A stretch of DNA of 64,000 bases from CAVPGP01 sp963704025 (GTDB taxonomy: Bacteria > Actinomycetota > Thermoleophilia > Gaiellales > Gaiellaceae), in the NCBI GenBank assembly GCA_963704025.1, contig CAVPGP010000005.1, positions 124,001 through 188,000 on the forward strand. Reading direction: 5' to 3'. The position numbers and the translations under genes are program-made. This document shows, piece after piece, positions 19,263-29,530 of this stretch (positions are counted from its first letter, which is position 1; each line of letters opens with the position of its first letter). Under the pieces are notes generated by a model, which saw nothing but the letters and a program-made list of their open reading frames with translations, was not told the DNA's origin and did no database searches.

Positions 19263-19886
19263 CAGAGCGTCCTGAAGACTCCTCGCACGCGGCCGAGGAT
19301 CTTCACGTACGGCGTGTAGATCGGATCGAGCGAGTCGTTCTCGGGCTGCAGCCGGATGCGACCCTGCTCGCGGTAGAACGTCTTCACGGTCGCCTCGTCG
19401 GCCGCCTCGTCCTCGCCGGCGAGGGCGACCACGATCTGGCCGTTGCGGGCGTCGTCGGAGCGCTCGACCACGACGATGTCGCCGTCGAGGATCCCGGCCT
19501 GGATCATCGAGTCGCCTTTGACCCGGAGGAGGAAGTCGCCCTTCAGCGTCTCGGGGACCGCAAGGTGCTCCTCGATGTTCTCCTCGGCGAGGAGGGGGCC
19601 GCCGGCTGCGATCTCGCCCACGAGCGGCAGCTTGTGGAGCGTCGGCGACGGACGCCGCGGACGCGGCCTTGCGGCGCTCGCGGCCGACCAGCTCGAGCGC
19701 GCGGGGCTTCGACGGGTCGCGCTTCAGCAGGCCGGCCCGCTCGAGGTTCGCAAGATGAGCGTGCACGGTCGATGGCGAGGCGAGCCCGACCGCCTCGCCG
19801 ATCTCCCGCACGGTGGGCGGGTACCCGTGGCGATCGACGTAGTCGACGAGAAAGTTCCAGATCTCCTGCTGCCGGTCGGTGAGCAC
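19262..19886 (-). CDS. lexA: SOS repressor LexA, frameshifted
   Basis: GTG start at 19886: LTDRQQEIWNFLVDYVDRHG, then the winged-helix DNA-binding domain (YPPTVREIGEAVGLASPSTV). After a frame change at about 19645-19680 the self-cleavage domain follows: Ala-Gly cleavage site in VGEIAAGG, nucleophile Ser in KGDSMIQAG, and general-base Lys in ATVKTFYRE. All catalytic residues are present, so the shift is probably an assembly indel in a gene that is normally intact. LexA represses DNA-repair genes and cleaves itself when RecA is activated. A matching SOS box is 36 bp upstream. Confidence 0.9.
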
Positions 19887-19921
19887 TGCGGCCTCCGGTT
19901 CGATGGCTTTGGCGCACTGGA

Positions 19922-19935
19922 CGAACGTGTGTTCG
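19922..19935. promoter_or_regulatory. SOS box (LexA operator)
   Basis: cgaacgtgtgttcg, a near-perfect palindrome matching the actinobacterial/Gram-positive LexA consensus CGAAC-N4-GTTCG. Its place 36 bp before the lexA start implies autoregulation of lexA and the coupled zinc-ribbon gene. Confidence 0.85.
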
Positions 19936-20004
19936 CTGGAAGAGTAGGAACTCCTCCGGACGACGTCAAGTTGTCCGAAGAGGCCGCGGCGCACCTGGAA
20001 CGCG

Positions 20005-20031
20005 AAAGGCCTCCGCGGAGCGAAGGCCTTG
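20005..20031 (-). terminator. Hairpin after tRNA-Leu
   Basis: An inverted repeat (aaaggcct ... aaggcctt) just downstream of the minus-strand tRNA-Leu. Stem of about 7 bp; a plausible but weak terminator. Confidence 0.4.
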
Positions 20032-20036
20032 GGTCA

Positions 20037-20122
20037 TGCGCTGGAGAGGACTTGAACCTCCACGGCCGTTTAAGGCCACTAGGCCCTCAACCTAGCGCGT
20101 CTACCAATTCCGCCACCAGCGC
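20037..20122 (-). tRNA. tRNA-Leu (anticodon GAG)
   Basis: 86 nt with a 7-bp acceptor stem (gcgctgg/ccagcgc), long variable arm of the leucine type, T loop ttcaagt, and anticodon stem ctagg/cctag around the loop ttgaggg, giving anticodon GAG. CCA is not encoded. Confidence 0.95.
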
Positions 20123-20180
20123 TCGAGGACGGGGCGCATTGTACCCACGGACTTCCGCGGCGGCGTCCCGCCTGCGTCGC

Positions 20181-21315
20181 TCAGCCGGCAAAGCGGGTGT
20201 AGTCGACCACGCCGAGGCGATTCTGGCGCCACCCCTGCAGGCGGGGCGAGACGAGCCAGGCCGACGCGGCCCACGACACGGGGACGACGGCCGCCGACCG
20301 GCGCAGCATCGCGTCGAGCCGGCGGAGTGCCGGGCAACGGATCGCGCGCGGCGAGCGCCCGCCGCAGGAGCGGCGACGGGTTCGGCTGCAGTGCGAGGAA
20401 CAGCGCCTCGGGTGCGTCGTAGGGCGCGCGCAGCCGCTCGAACGTGTCCGGCGCAGAGGCGACCACACGCGGGCCGAGGCCGACCTCGCGCCAGTTCGAC
20501 GCCAGGAGCGACGCGCCGTACCGCGCGACCTCGCCTTGGGCGCCGAGCGGAACGCGCACGGGGCGCAGCGAGCGGACGTGCCGGCGAAAGTCGCGCACGA
20601 GTGGCGGCCGCTCGGCCGGCGCGTCCGGCAGAAGCCCCCAGGCGCGGCCGGCCGCCCGTTCGGGCACGAGCGCCTCGTAGTCGAGCCGGTCGGCGGACGC
20701 CCAGTAGGCGCGGCGCGTGGCCGGACGGCCGGCCAGCGCCCCAAGCCGGAGATCGAAGCGAACGAGGTCGAGCGCCCGAACCGGGCGGACGTGCACGCGC
20801 GGACCGACGGTCGGATCGGCGAGCGCCGCCTTCAGGTCGCCGAGCGCGACGGGCGCGGCGTCGACCTCGCCTCGCCGAAACGCCTGCGCGGCGGCGTGCG
20901 GCTCCATGCGGACGAAGTCGAGCGTCAGCCCGGGCCGGCTGACCTCGATCCGCCGCGGGCCTGCGTTGACGCTCCGGAACCGCGGCACGTGGACGATCCT
21001 CGTCCGGAGCGCGAGCGGGAAACGGCGCCAGACGAACGGCGTCTCGACGATGACGGTGCGGCCGCCGGTCGCGCGCCCGCCGAGCTCCTCGGCCACGCGG
21101 CGGGGCGCCCGGCACGAGAGGCGCCAGCGCTGCGGCGCCACCTGCACCGCCCGCGGGCAGAGCTCGGCTGCGGTCGGGAAGAGCGAGCGCTCGATCGACG
21201 GATCGCCGAGGCTCGTCACCGCGACCCGGATCGTCTTCGCGCCCGCCGCCGGAACGGCGATCAGCGCAGCCGGGACGGCGATCAGCGCAGCCGCGACGGC
21301 GCAGACTGCGCGCAC
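20181..21315 (-). CDS. Solute-binding protein, peptide/nickel (family 5) type, frameshifted
   Basis: Starts with a signal peptide containing a duplicated ALIAVPA block. The body resembles a short extracytoplasmic solute-binding protein (TIRVAVTSLGDPSIERSLFP; LTLDFVRMEPHAAAQAFRRG). The frame breaks near 20330 and the end is one frame over (MLRRSAAVVPVSWAASAWLV ... VDYTRFAG). Repaired length about 375 residues, shorter than typical family-5 proteins. Two Dpp-like permease genes lie 2 kb upstream in the same direction, so it may feed that importer. Confidence 0.6.
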
Positions 21316-21318
21316 GCG

Positions 21319-21540
21319 TCAGGCGAGGAGGCGGTACAGCACGACCGTGTTCGTGAAGAACAGGATCGCCACGACGTTCGTGACCCGCGTCAGGTTCCGC
21401 TCCACGATGTGCGTCCCGCCCTGCGACTGGGGCGTGAAGCCCATGCCGCCGAGACCCGTGTCACGGCCGGAGTGCATGAGGATGAGCCCGATCAGCGCGA
21501 TCGAGAGCAAGACGTGGACGACGGCCGCGACCTGGAGCAT
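21319..21540 (-). CDS. secG: Protein-export membrane protein SecG
   Basis: 73 residues with two membrane helices around a Gly-rich loop (HSGRDTGLGGMGFTPQ), the classic SecG layout; the C-terminal helix is ILFFTNTVVLYRLL. SecG is the third subunit of the SecYEG channel and assists SecA-driven export. It lies 3 bp before the solute-binding protein gene. Confidence 0.9.
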   Translation of the reverse strand: MLQVAAVVHVLLSIALIGLILMHSGRDTGLGGMGFTPQSQGGTHIVERNLTRVTNVVAILFFTNTVVLYRLLA

Positions 21541-21564
21541 CGGCGAAGAGGGTAGCGAAAAGCG

Positions 21565-21939
21565 TCAGCGGCTCGCGGTGTCGGCGATCGCCTCGAGGAG
21601 CTCGGAGGCGACCCTGTCCTTCGTGACGTAGCCGTCGGCCCCCGCGTCGCGAGCCCTCGTGACGTCGTCGGGCTCGTCCGAGCCTGTCAGCATCAGCACC
21701 TTCGTCCGCGGCAGCCGCTCCCGGATCTGGGCGGTCGCCTCGATCCCGTCCATCACCGGCATCGAGATGTCCATCAGGACGACGTGCGGCTTCTCGGCGA
21801 GGGCGATCCCGAGCGCCTCCTCGCCGTTCCGCGCCTGCCCCACGACCTCGAAGCGGTCGTCGGTCGCGAGGATCGCCTCCAGCGCGTCGGCGAAGAGGGT
21901 GTGGTCGTCTGCGATCAGGACGCGGACGCGATTGGGCAT
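21565..21939 (-). CDS. Single-domain response regulator
   Basis: A 124-residue receiver domain only: IADDHTLFADALEAIL with the acidic pocket, phospho-acceptor Asp in VVLMDISMPVMDG, Thr in VLMLTGS, Lys in GYVTKDR. There is no DNA-binding domain, so it acts by protein contact, or a C-terminal domain has been lost. It sits 24 bp before secG; no kinase is adjacent. Confidence 0.88.
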   Translation of the reverse strand: MPNRVRVLIADDHTLFADALEAILATDDRFEVVGQARNGEEALGIALAEKPHVVLMDISMPVMDGIEATAQIRERLPRTKVLMLTGSDEPDDVTRARDAGADGYVTKDRVASELLEAIADTASR

Positions 21940-21977
21940 CGGTGGGTGAGCGGAAACGGGGTTGGTACCCTGCGGGC

Positions 21978-22208
21978 GTGGACGGCGACGCCGCGCGCGA
22001 GCGTATTCAAAAGTTGCTCGTCACGGGCGACAACCGTCTCAAGCAGGGCGTCTCGCCGGAGAAGGCGCGCGAGAGCTACGAGCAGGCGCTCCAGACGGCC
22101 CGCGAGGCGGGGCTCGAGGATTCGGTGCGCCCGCTCGTCGAGCTCAGGCTGGCCGACCTCCAGCGGCTCGCTCGAGAATCGCCTCGATCCGCGCCGCCTG
22201 ACGCCTGA
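21978..22208 (+). CDS. Small TPR-like protein
   Basis: 76 residues from a GTG at 21978, almost all helical. RLKQGVSPEKARESYEQALQ followed by TAREAGLEDSVRPLVELRLA resembles one tetratricopeptide-like helix pair. Its last 65 bp overlap the end of the convergent glycosyltransferase gene. Confidence 0.5.
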   Translation: MDGDAARERIQKLLVTGDNRLKQGVSPEKARESYEQALQTAREAGLEDSVRPLVELRLADLQRLARESPRSAPPDA

Positions 22209-23130
22209 CGTCGTGCTCCGCCGCGGCGGCCCGACCGGCCTCGTTCGGCCGCGGCAGCCGTGCCGCCGCGTCGAGCGCCCGCGCCAGCTCGTCGGCGTCC
22301 AGCGGGTCGACGAGGAGCCCCGCCTCCGGCGGCACGAACTCCGGCGGTCCGCCGATCCGCGTCGCGACGACCGTGCGGCCGACGGCCATCCCTTCGAGCA
22401 GCGACTGGCCGAGCGGCTCGATCAGGCTCGGCTGGCAGAGGACGTGATGCTCCGCGAGCAGCGCGGGCACGGCCTCGTGCGGGACGACGCCGCGAAGCTC
22501 GACACGCGCGCGATGCTCCAGCTCGGAGCGGAGCGGGCCCCCGCCGACGAACGTCAGCGTTCCCTCGTCCAGCTGCGCGAACGCGTCCGCCAGACGAACG
22601 ACGTTCTTCCGCTCCGTGAGCGAGCCGAGGCAGACGAAGCGCGGCGGGCCGTCCGGCTCGTGCTCCGGCGGGTGGAAGCGCTCGAGGTCGACGCCCATCG
22701 AGACGACCTCGGTCTTGCCGACCGCCTGCGGCAGCTTCGTCTCGAGCTCGGTGCGGAGGTAGCCGGAGACGCACACGACCGTCGAGGCCGCGCGCACGAC
22801 GCGCCGGGTGAGAGCCGCGACGCCACGGATCGCGCCGATGTTGCGGACGTCGCGGCCGTGCGCCGTCACGACGAGCGGTGCATCCACGCGCGAGGCGATC
22901 AGCCCGGCCGGGACGAGGAAGTGCGCGTAGACGACGTCCGGCTTCCGGGCGGCCCGGACCCGGCGCGCGAGCTCCAGGTAGCGGCGCTTGCCGCCGCCGC
23001 GGGTGTCGAGCACTGCGCGGTCGAGCTCGTGGCCGCGCGCGGCGAGCTCCTCCTCCATCCGGCGGACGAAGACGCCGAGGTCCGGGTCCCTGGGTCCCGG
23101 GTACATCTGCGAGACGAGCAGGATCCGCAT
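22144..23130 (-). CDS. Glycosyltransferase, GT4 family
   Basis: 328 residues with two Rossmann-like domains: MRILLVSQMYPGPRDPDLGV at the start with a GHELD loop, VVTAHGRDV, VVCVSGYLRTEL, and the donor-site signatures FVCLGSLTERKNV and LIEPLGQSLLEGMAVGRTVV with the EPLGQSLLEG Glu motif of retaining GT4 enzymes. It transfers a sugar from a nucleotide donor to an unknown acceptor, likely for a surface glycan. The ATG overlaps the stop of the permease gene by one base. Confidence 0.88.
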   Translation of the reverse strand: MRILLVSQMYPGPRDPDLGVFVRRMEEELAARGHELDRAVLDTRGGGKRRYLELARRVRAARKPDVVYAHFLVPAGLIASRVDAPLVVTAHGRDVRNIGAIRGVAALTRRVVRAASTVVCVSGYLRTELETKLPQAVGKTEVVSMGVDLERFHPPEHEPDGPPRFVCLGSLTERKNVVRLADAFAQLDEGTLTFVGGGPLRSELEHRARVELRGVVPHEAVPALLAEHHVLCQPSLIEPLGQSLLEGMAVGRTVVATRIGGPPEFVPPEAGLLVDPLDADELARALDAAARLPRPNEAGRAAAAEHDVRRQAARIEAILERAAGGRPA

Positions 23131-24218
23131 CAGGCTGCAGGCCCATGCGCGGCGCGGACGCCGCTGCGCCGTCCGCGGGAGATGGTCGGGTCGATCGCCA
23201 GCAGGCTCAGGTCCACGGCGAGGTTGACGAGGATGATCGCGAGCCCCGTCACGAGCGTGATCCCGAGGATCACCGGCAAGTCGAAGCCCGACGTGCCGTT
23301 GAGCGCCGTGATGGTCGTGCGCCCGAGCCCCGGCAGCCCGAAGACCGTCTCGATGTACATCGCGATCCCGATCGCGAGGCCGATGTCCATCCCGATCATC
23401 GTCACGATCGGCGAGATCGCGTTGCGGAGCGCGTGCCCGCGGACGACCTGGAGCTCGGAGGCGCCTTTCGCCCGCGCGGTCCGCACGTACGGCTCGTGGA
23501 GCACGTCGATCATCCGGTTCCGCACCATGCGCAGGTAGAGCGCGACGAAGAAGAGCGCAAACGTGATCCACGGCAGGACGAGATGCGCGGACCAGTCGAG
23601 CGGACCGCCGCAGGTGGGGACGTTGGCCGGGCTGGAGCCGAGGAACGCCGGGTTGGACGTGTCGGCGGCGCTCCCCGTCAGCGGGCAATAGCCGCTCGGC
23701 GGGGCGACGTGCCAGCGGTTGCCGACGAAGAGCTGCAGGAGCAGGCCGACCACGAGCGGGTGCGTCGAGATCGCCGCCACGGAGAACGCCACGGTTGCCC
23801 GGTCGACCCACGAGCGGGGCCGCAGCGCGACGAACGTCCCCAGCGGGATGGCCACGATCAGGAGGAGCAGCATGCCCCCGAGCACGAGCGACGCGGTCAC
23901 GACGACCGCATGGCCGACCATCGGCGCAACCGGGGTCCCCTCGACCTGGCCGCCGAAGAAGCCGGCTGTCGCCCAGGAGAATCCGAAGTCGCCGTGCAGC
24001 GCACGCCAGACGTACTTGCCGTACTGCACGTAGACCGGCCGGTCGACGCCGAGCGCGTGGTGCGCCTTCGCGAGCTGGTCCGGCGACGCCTTCTGGACGT
24101 CGACGAGGAAGCCCGCCGGGTCGGCCGGGATCTTGAAGTACATGGCGAACGTGATCACCGAGAGGAGCCAGACCAGGACGACGGCGACCCCGAGCCGCCT
24201 GAGGACGTAGCCGAGCAT
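23130..24218 (-). CDS. ABC transporter permease, DppB/OppB type
   Basis: 362 residues from ATG at 24218. First helix MLGYVLRRLGVAVVLVWLLS, a periplasmic loop with two Cys (GYCPLTG; VPTCGGPLDW), and the permease EAA loop YVRTARAKGASELQVVRGHA with the conserved Gly. It overlaps the neighbouring genes on both sides by one base, so the DppC-like gene, this gene and the glycosyltransferase form one transcription unit. The ATPase genes are not in this window. Confidence 0.9.
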   Translation of the reverse strand: MLGYVLRRLGVAVVLVWLLSVITFAMYFKIPADPAGFLVDVQKASPDQLAKAHHALGVDRPVYVQYGKYVWRALHGDFGFSWATAGFFGGQVEGTPVAPMVGHAVVVTASLVLGGMLLLLIVAIPLGTFVALRPRSWVDRATVAFSVAAISTHPLVVGLLLQLFVGNRWHVAPPSGYCPLTGSAADTSNPAFLGSSPANVPTCGGPLDWSAHLVLPWITFALFFVALYLRMVRNRMIDVLHEPYVRTARAKGASELQVVRGHALRNAISPIVTMIGMDIGLAIGIAMYIETVFGLPGLGRTTITALNGTSGFDLPVILGITLVTGLAIILVNLAVDLSLLAIDPTISRGRRSGVRAAHGPAA

Positions 24219-25279
24219 CAGCTCTGCCTCGGATCGAGCGCCTCGCGGAGCCCTTCGCCGAACTGGTTGAGCGCGAAGACGGTGAGGAAGATCGCGATCG
24301 ACGGCACGAGGGTCAGCCACGGCTGGGTGGTGGCCGGGTTGTACGGATTCGGGCTCAGGATCGAGCCCCACGTCTGCGCCAGCATCGAGCCCCAGCTCGC
24401 CGTGGGCAGCTTGATCCCCGCGTTCAGGAACGTGACGCCGACCTCGATCATGATGTTGGTGGCGACGAGCAGCGTCCCGTAGACCAGGAGCGGCGGGATC
24501 ATGTGCGGCAGGAGGTGCGTGCGCACGATTCGCGCATCGCTCGCGCCGGTCATCTCGGATGCCTCGACGAACTCCCGGTGGCGCAGCGTCTGGACCTGGG
24601 TGCGGACGAGTCGCGCCGGGTAGAACCAGGTGAAGGCGGCGATCAGGACGACCAGCTGCAGCACGCCCTCGTTCAGCGTCCCGTGCAGGGTCCACGTGCT
24701 GAGCCCGCCGCTGACGGTGCTGCCGATCAGGACGAGGAAGAGCAGCATCGGGAACGCCATCACGAGATCGGTGAAGCGCGAGACGCCCGCGTCGACGACC
24801 CCGCCGAAGAAGCCCGCGACCGCACCCATCACGAAGCCGATCGTCAGAGCCAGGAGGGCCGCGCCGATGGCGACCTCGAGCGAGACCCGGCCGCCGTAGA
24901 GGAGCCGCAGTGCCTCGTCGCGCCCAAGACGGCCGTCAGCGCCCAGCAAGAGCAGCGTCTTGCCGGTGCCCGCGGGCGGCGGCTTGTGCTCGATCGCGAG
25001 CGGGTTGTCGTCCGCGAGGATCGCGGTGTCCCAGACCCGCGTCAGCGGCCCCGCCGGCCGGAGCGAGGAGCTGACCGCGTACGGGAAGAACTCGTTCGGG
25101 CCGTGGCCGATCGCCCGCTCGTAGAGCGGTGCGCCGGGGAACACGGCGAAGAGGAGCGCGACCAGGAAGACGCCGCTCGCGAGCGCGACGCGGTCGCGCC
25201 GCAGCCGTCGCCAGGCGAGCGTCCAGTGGCCCGCCGGCCGGGGCGAAACGATCAGCTCTGCCGCAACTGTGACTGTCAT
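24218..25279 (-). CDS. ABC transporter permease, DppC/OppC type
   Basis: 353 residues with the N-terminal domain of OppC-like permeases (WTLAWRRLRRDRVALASGVF) and the EAA loop REFVEASEMTGASDARIVRT followed by HLLPHMIPPLLV. A large exported loop follows the first helix. It partners with the DppB-like permease for import of peptides or similar solutes. First gene of its operon. Confidence 0.9.
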   Translation of the reverse strand: MTVTVAAELIVSPRPAGHWTLAWRRLRRDRVALASGVFLVALLFAVFPGAPLYERAIGHGPNEFFPYAVSSSLRPAGPLTRVWDTAILADDNPLAIEHKPPPAGTGKTLLLLGADGRLGRDEALRLLYGGRVSLEVAIGAALLALTIGFVMGAVAGFFGGVVDAGVSRFTDLVMAFPMLLFLVLIGSTVSGGLSTWTLHGTLNEGVLQLVVLIAAFTWFYPARLVRTQVQTLRHREFVEASEMTGASDARIVRTHLLPHMIPPLLVYGTLLVATNIMIEVGVTFLNAGIKLPTASWGSMLAQTWGSILSPNPYNPATTQPWLTLVPSIAIFLTVFALNQFGEGLREALDPRQS

Positions 25280-25378
25280 CTGGGAGTTGGCTCTCGGGAC
25301 GACCCTGCAGGCGACCGCGCCGGCCGCGACAGGTTATCGGCGTGCCTGCGGCGGGGTCCACCCGCACGACCCGGGACC

Positions 25379-25409
25379 CTCCGTACCTGGTCGCCGACCA
25401 GGTACGGAG
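25379..25409. repeat. Long palindrome, copy 1
   Basis: A 31-nt perfect palindrome with 15-nt arms (ctccgtacctggtcg, one central base, and its complement). A second copy of its inner part is 90 bp away (25473-25495). They lie between the divergent 5' end of the permease operon and the 3' end of the mutase gene. Confidence 0.8.
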
Positions 25410-25472
25410 CGACGGCCATCGAGTGCAGATCGCCTTCTGTGCAGGCATTTCTTGTTTTTAAATACGAATCTT

Positions 25473-25495
25473 GTACCTGGTCGCCGACCAGGTAC
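25473..25495. repeat. Long palindrome, copy 2
   Basis: Perfect 23-nt palindrome (gtacctggtcg, one base, complement), identical to the core of the copy at 25379-25409. It is next to an AT-rich patch (tttttaaatacgaat) and 18 bp from the end of the mutase gene, so it could terminate that gene. Two identical copies suggest a repeat family. Confidence 0.8.
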
Positions 25496-25512
25496 GAGGG
25501 GGAGCGGGGCGC

Positions 25513-27096
<1,584 letters not shown>

Positions 27097-27171
27097 CGCC
27101 CGAAGTATGCTCGGCGGGCGGGCGCGCCCGCGGCCACGCCCTCTCGAGGCGCGGCACGTAACCTGCCGTCG

Positions 27172-27801
27172 ATGACGGTGCGGGTGAAGCTCTTCGCCGG
27201 CCTGCGCGAGCGGGCCGGCTGGTCGGAGCGCGAGGTCGAGGCGACCCGCGTCGCGGACGTCTGGCCTGCGCTCGGCCTGGGCGAGGAACCACCCGGCCTG
27301 CTCTACGCCGTCAACCGTGAGTACGCCGAACGAACGATGGCCCTTTCGGACGGGGACGAGGTGGCCCTCATCCCTCCGGTCAGCGGCGGGGCGTTCCGCC
27401 TTTCGAACGAGCCCCTTTCGGTCGAGGCCGCAATCGGCGAGGTGCGGGCCGAGCGCGCCGGCGCGATCGCCACCTTCAGCGGTACGACCCGGATCGAATC
27501 GCGCGGCAGGACGGTGCAATGGCTCGACTACGAGGCCTACGAGGGGATGGCCGAGAAGGTCATGGCGGAGATCGCCGATGAACTGAAGGCGAAGCACGAC
27601 GTCGTCGAGATCGCGATCCATCACCGGGTCGGGCGGGTGGCGATCGGCGAGACGTCGGTCGTGATCGCCGTCTCCGCCGTGCACCGGGGAACGGCGCTCG
27701 CCGCCTGCCACGAGGCGATCGACACCCTCAAGGAGCGCGTCCCGCTCTGGAAGAAAGAGGTGTACGACGGCGGCGAAGAATGGATCGGAAGGGGGTCGTA
27801 A
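27172..27801 (+). CDS. MoaD-MoaE fusion, molybdopterin synthase
   Basis: 209 residues. 1-~73 is MoaD-like (MTVRVKLFAGLRERAG; ending in ALIPPVSGG), fused to a MoaE part (~80-209: GAIATFSGTTRIESRGR, WLDYEAYEGMAEKVM, VHRGTALAACHEAIDTLKER, WKKEVYDGG with the catalytic Lys residues). The C-terminal Gly-Gly of MoaD, which must be free to carry the thiocarboxylate, is internal here. Known fusions of this type (MoaX in mycobacteria) are cut after the Gly-Gly. It makes molybdopterin from precursor Z. Divergent from the mutase gene. Confidence 0.9.
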   Translation: MTVRVKLFAGLRERAGWSEREVEATRVADVWPALGLGEEPPGLLYAVNREYAERTMALSDGDEVALIPPVSGGAFRLSNEPLSVEAAIGEVRAERAGAIATFSGTTRIESRGRTVQWLDYEAYEGMAEKVMAEIADELKAKHDVVEIAIHHRVGRVAIGETSVVIAVSAVHRGTALAACHEAIDTLKERVPLWKKEVYDGGEEWIGRGS

Positions 27802-27829
27802 GAACCGGCAAGGCGGGTACGCTGGGTGA

Positions 27830-28735
27830 GTGAGCCAGGATCCCCGCAAGACCTATAGCGACCTCTGGGGCGAAAAGCCGGTGGAGGACGTCGAGCCGCT
27901 CTGGGCGCCCGCGCCCGTGCCCGACCCGCACCCCGACCCCTACGACGCGCGACAGTACGAGCCGATCCACCCGCGCGGGACGAACTGGCGCGGGATCCTG
28001 AGCCGGATCTGGGCGCCCCTCGCCGCCGTCGGCGCGTTCCTCGCCAAGTTCGGCGCCATCCTCTTCAAGCTCAAGTTCTTCACCGTCGCAGCCACCATGC
28101 TCGTCTCGGTCGGCGCGTACGCCCTGCTCGGCGGCTGGTGGTTCGGAATCGGGCTCGTCGTGCTGATCTTCATCCACGAGATGGGCCACGTTCTCGAGCT
28201 CCGGCGCCAGGGCGTGCCGGCCTCGGCGCCGCTTTTCATTCCTTTCATGGGCGCGTTCGTGGGCATGAAGGAGATGCCGCACAACGCCTGGAAGGAGGCG
28301 CAGGTGGCGCTCGCCGGGCCCATCCTCGGCACCCTCGGCGCCGCGGCGGTCTGGGCCTACGGCTCGTACACCGACTCGAACTTCTGGCGCGCGATGGCGT
28401 TCGTCGGGTTCTTCATCAACCTCTTCAACCTGCTGCCGATCGTGCCGCTCGACGGTGGGCGTGCCGTGGCGGCGCTGCACCCGGCGATCTGGGCGGTCGG
28501 GCTCGCGGGCCTCGTCGTGCTGGCGTTCTACCGGCCCAGCCCGATTCTCCCGATCATCATCATCTTCGGCGCCATGGAGCTCTGGCGGCGCTGGCAGACG
28601 CGCAACTTCCCGGAGTTCCAGGACTACTACAAGGTCGAGTGGTGGCAGCGCGCCGTCGTCCTCACCGTCTACGTCGGCCTCGCCGTCGTGCTCGTGCTCG
28701 GCATGCATGCCACGCACGTTCCGCGCGACTTCTGA
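27830..28735 (+). CDS. Site-2-protease-like M50 membrane metalloprotease
   Basis: 301 residues from a GTG at 27830. A ~60-residue Pro-rich cytoplasmic start, then about six membrane helices. Zinc-binding HEMGH is at 116-120 within the second helix and the second motif NLLPIVPLDGGR at about 203-214, with the Asp that completes the site. Such enzymes cut proteins within the membrane. No PDZ domain is seen. The substrate is unknown. Confidence 0.88.
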   Translation: MSQDPRKTYSDLWGEKPVEDVEPLWAPAPVPDPHPDPYDARQYEPIHPRGTNWRGILSRIWAPLAAVGAFLAKFGAILFKLKFFTVAATMLVSVGAYALLGGWWFGIGLVVLIFIHEMGHVLELRRQGVPASAPLFIPFMGAFVGMKEMPHNAWKEAQVALAGPILGTLGAAAVWAYGSYTDSNFWRAMAFVGFFINLFNLLPIVPLDGGRAVAALHPAIWAVGLAGLVVLAFYRPSPILPIIIIFGAMELWRRWQTRNFPEFQDYYKVEWWQRAVVLTVYVGLAVVLVLGMHATHVPRDF

Positions 28736-28751
28736 CGGTCGCCGCCTCCTA

Positions 28752-29451
28752 GTGGCCACCGACCAGCGGATCCTCGCCTCCGAACAGGAATCGCTCGAGG
28801 CGGATCTCGCCATGATCGCGGCCGAGTTCCGCGAGGGGTTCGAGGCCGTGGCGAGGATCCGGAAGCCGGCCGTGACCATCTTCGGCTCCGCGCGCGTGCC
28901 GCGAGGAGCACCCCGCCTACGCCGCCGCGCGCGAGACCGGCCGCCTGTTCGGCGCGGCGGGCTGGGCGGTCGTCACCGGCGGCGGGCCGGGCGTCATGGA
29001 GGCGGCGAACCGCGGCGCGAGGGAGGGCGGCGGCCAGTCGGTCGGCTTCAACATCGAGCTCCCGCACGAGCAGGAGCCGAACGCGTACCTCGACGTCGCC
29101 TACACCTTCCGGCATTTCTACGCCCGCAAGGTGTGCTTCGTGAAGCCGGCCGAGGGCTTCGTCATCTTCCCCGGCGGCTTCGGCACCCTCGACGAGCTCT
29201 TCGAGGCGCTGACGCTGATCCAGACGGGCAAGGTGCTGCACTTCCCCGTCGTGCTGGTGGACACCGAGTTCTGGGCCGACCTGCTCGGCTGGGTGAAGGA
29301 CGAGCTGCTGAGCAACGGCCTGATCGCGCCGGACGACGTTCAGCTCCTGCACGCGACGAACGATCCGCGCGAGGCCGTCGAGATCGTGCTCGACTCGTAC
29401 GGGCGCGCGCAGGCCGAGGCGGGACCCCGGGTCGCTACGCGGCCGGGATGA
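28752..29451 (+). CDS. LOG-family protein (lysine-decarboxylase-like Rossmann fold), frameshifted
   Basis: GTG at 28752. The N-terminal part (KPAVTIFGSARV) is in one frame and the rest in another, with two bases apparently missing near 28905; the repaired reading passes through EEHPAYAAARETGRLFGAAG and GGGPGVMEAANRG. The signature PGGFGTLDELFEALTLIQTG identifies the LOG/TIGR00730 group; some members are cytokinin-type nucleoside 5'-monophosphate phosphoribohydrolases, others have unknown roles. The last ~8 codons fall in a short duplication of the neighbouring vanW gene end. Confidence 0.82.
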
Positions 29452-29455
29452 CGTA
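29431..29455. repeat. Copy of the 3' end of the VanW gene
   Basis: About 22 identical bases (core gctacgcggccgggatgacgta) are shared with 29532-29553, the last codons of the vanW-family gene. On the minus strand this copy also reads QYYVIPAA and stop. It forms the end of the LOG-family gene on the plus strand. Confidence 0.75.
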
Positions 29456-29530
29456 GTACTGCCCGGCGCCCCGGGGGAACCTCCCGGTTCCCCCGCACCC
29501 CCTCCACCGGTCCGCTTCGCGGACGGGCCG

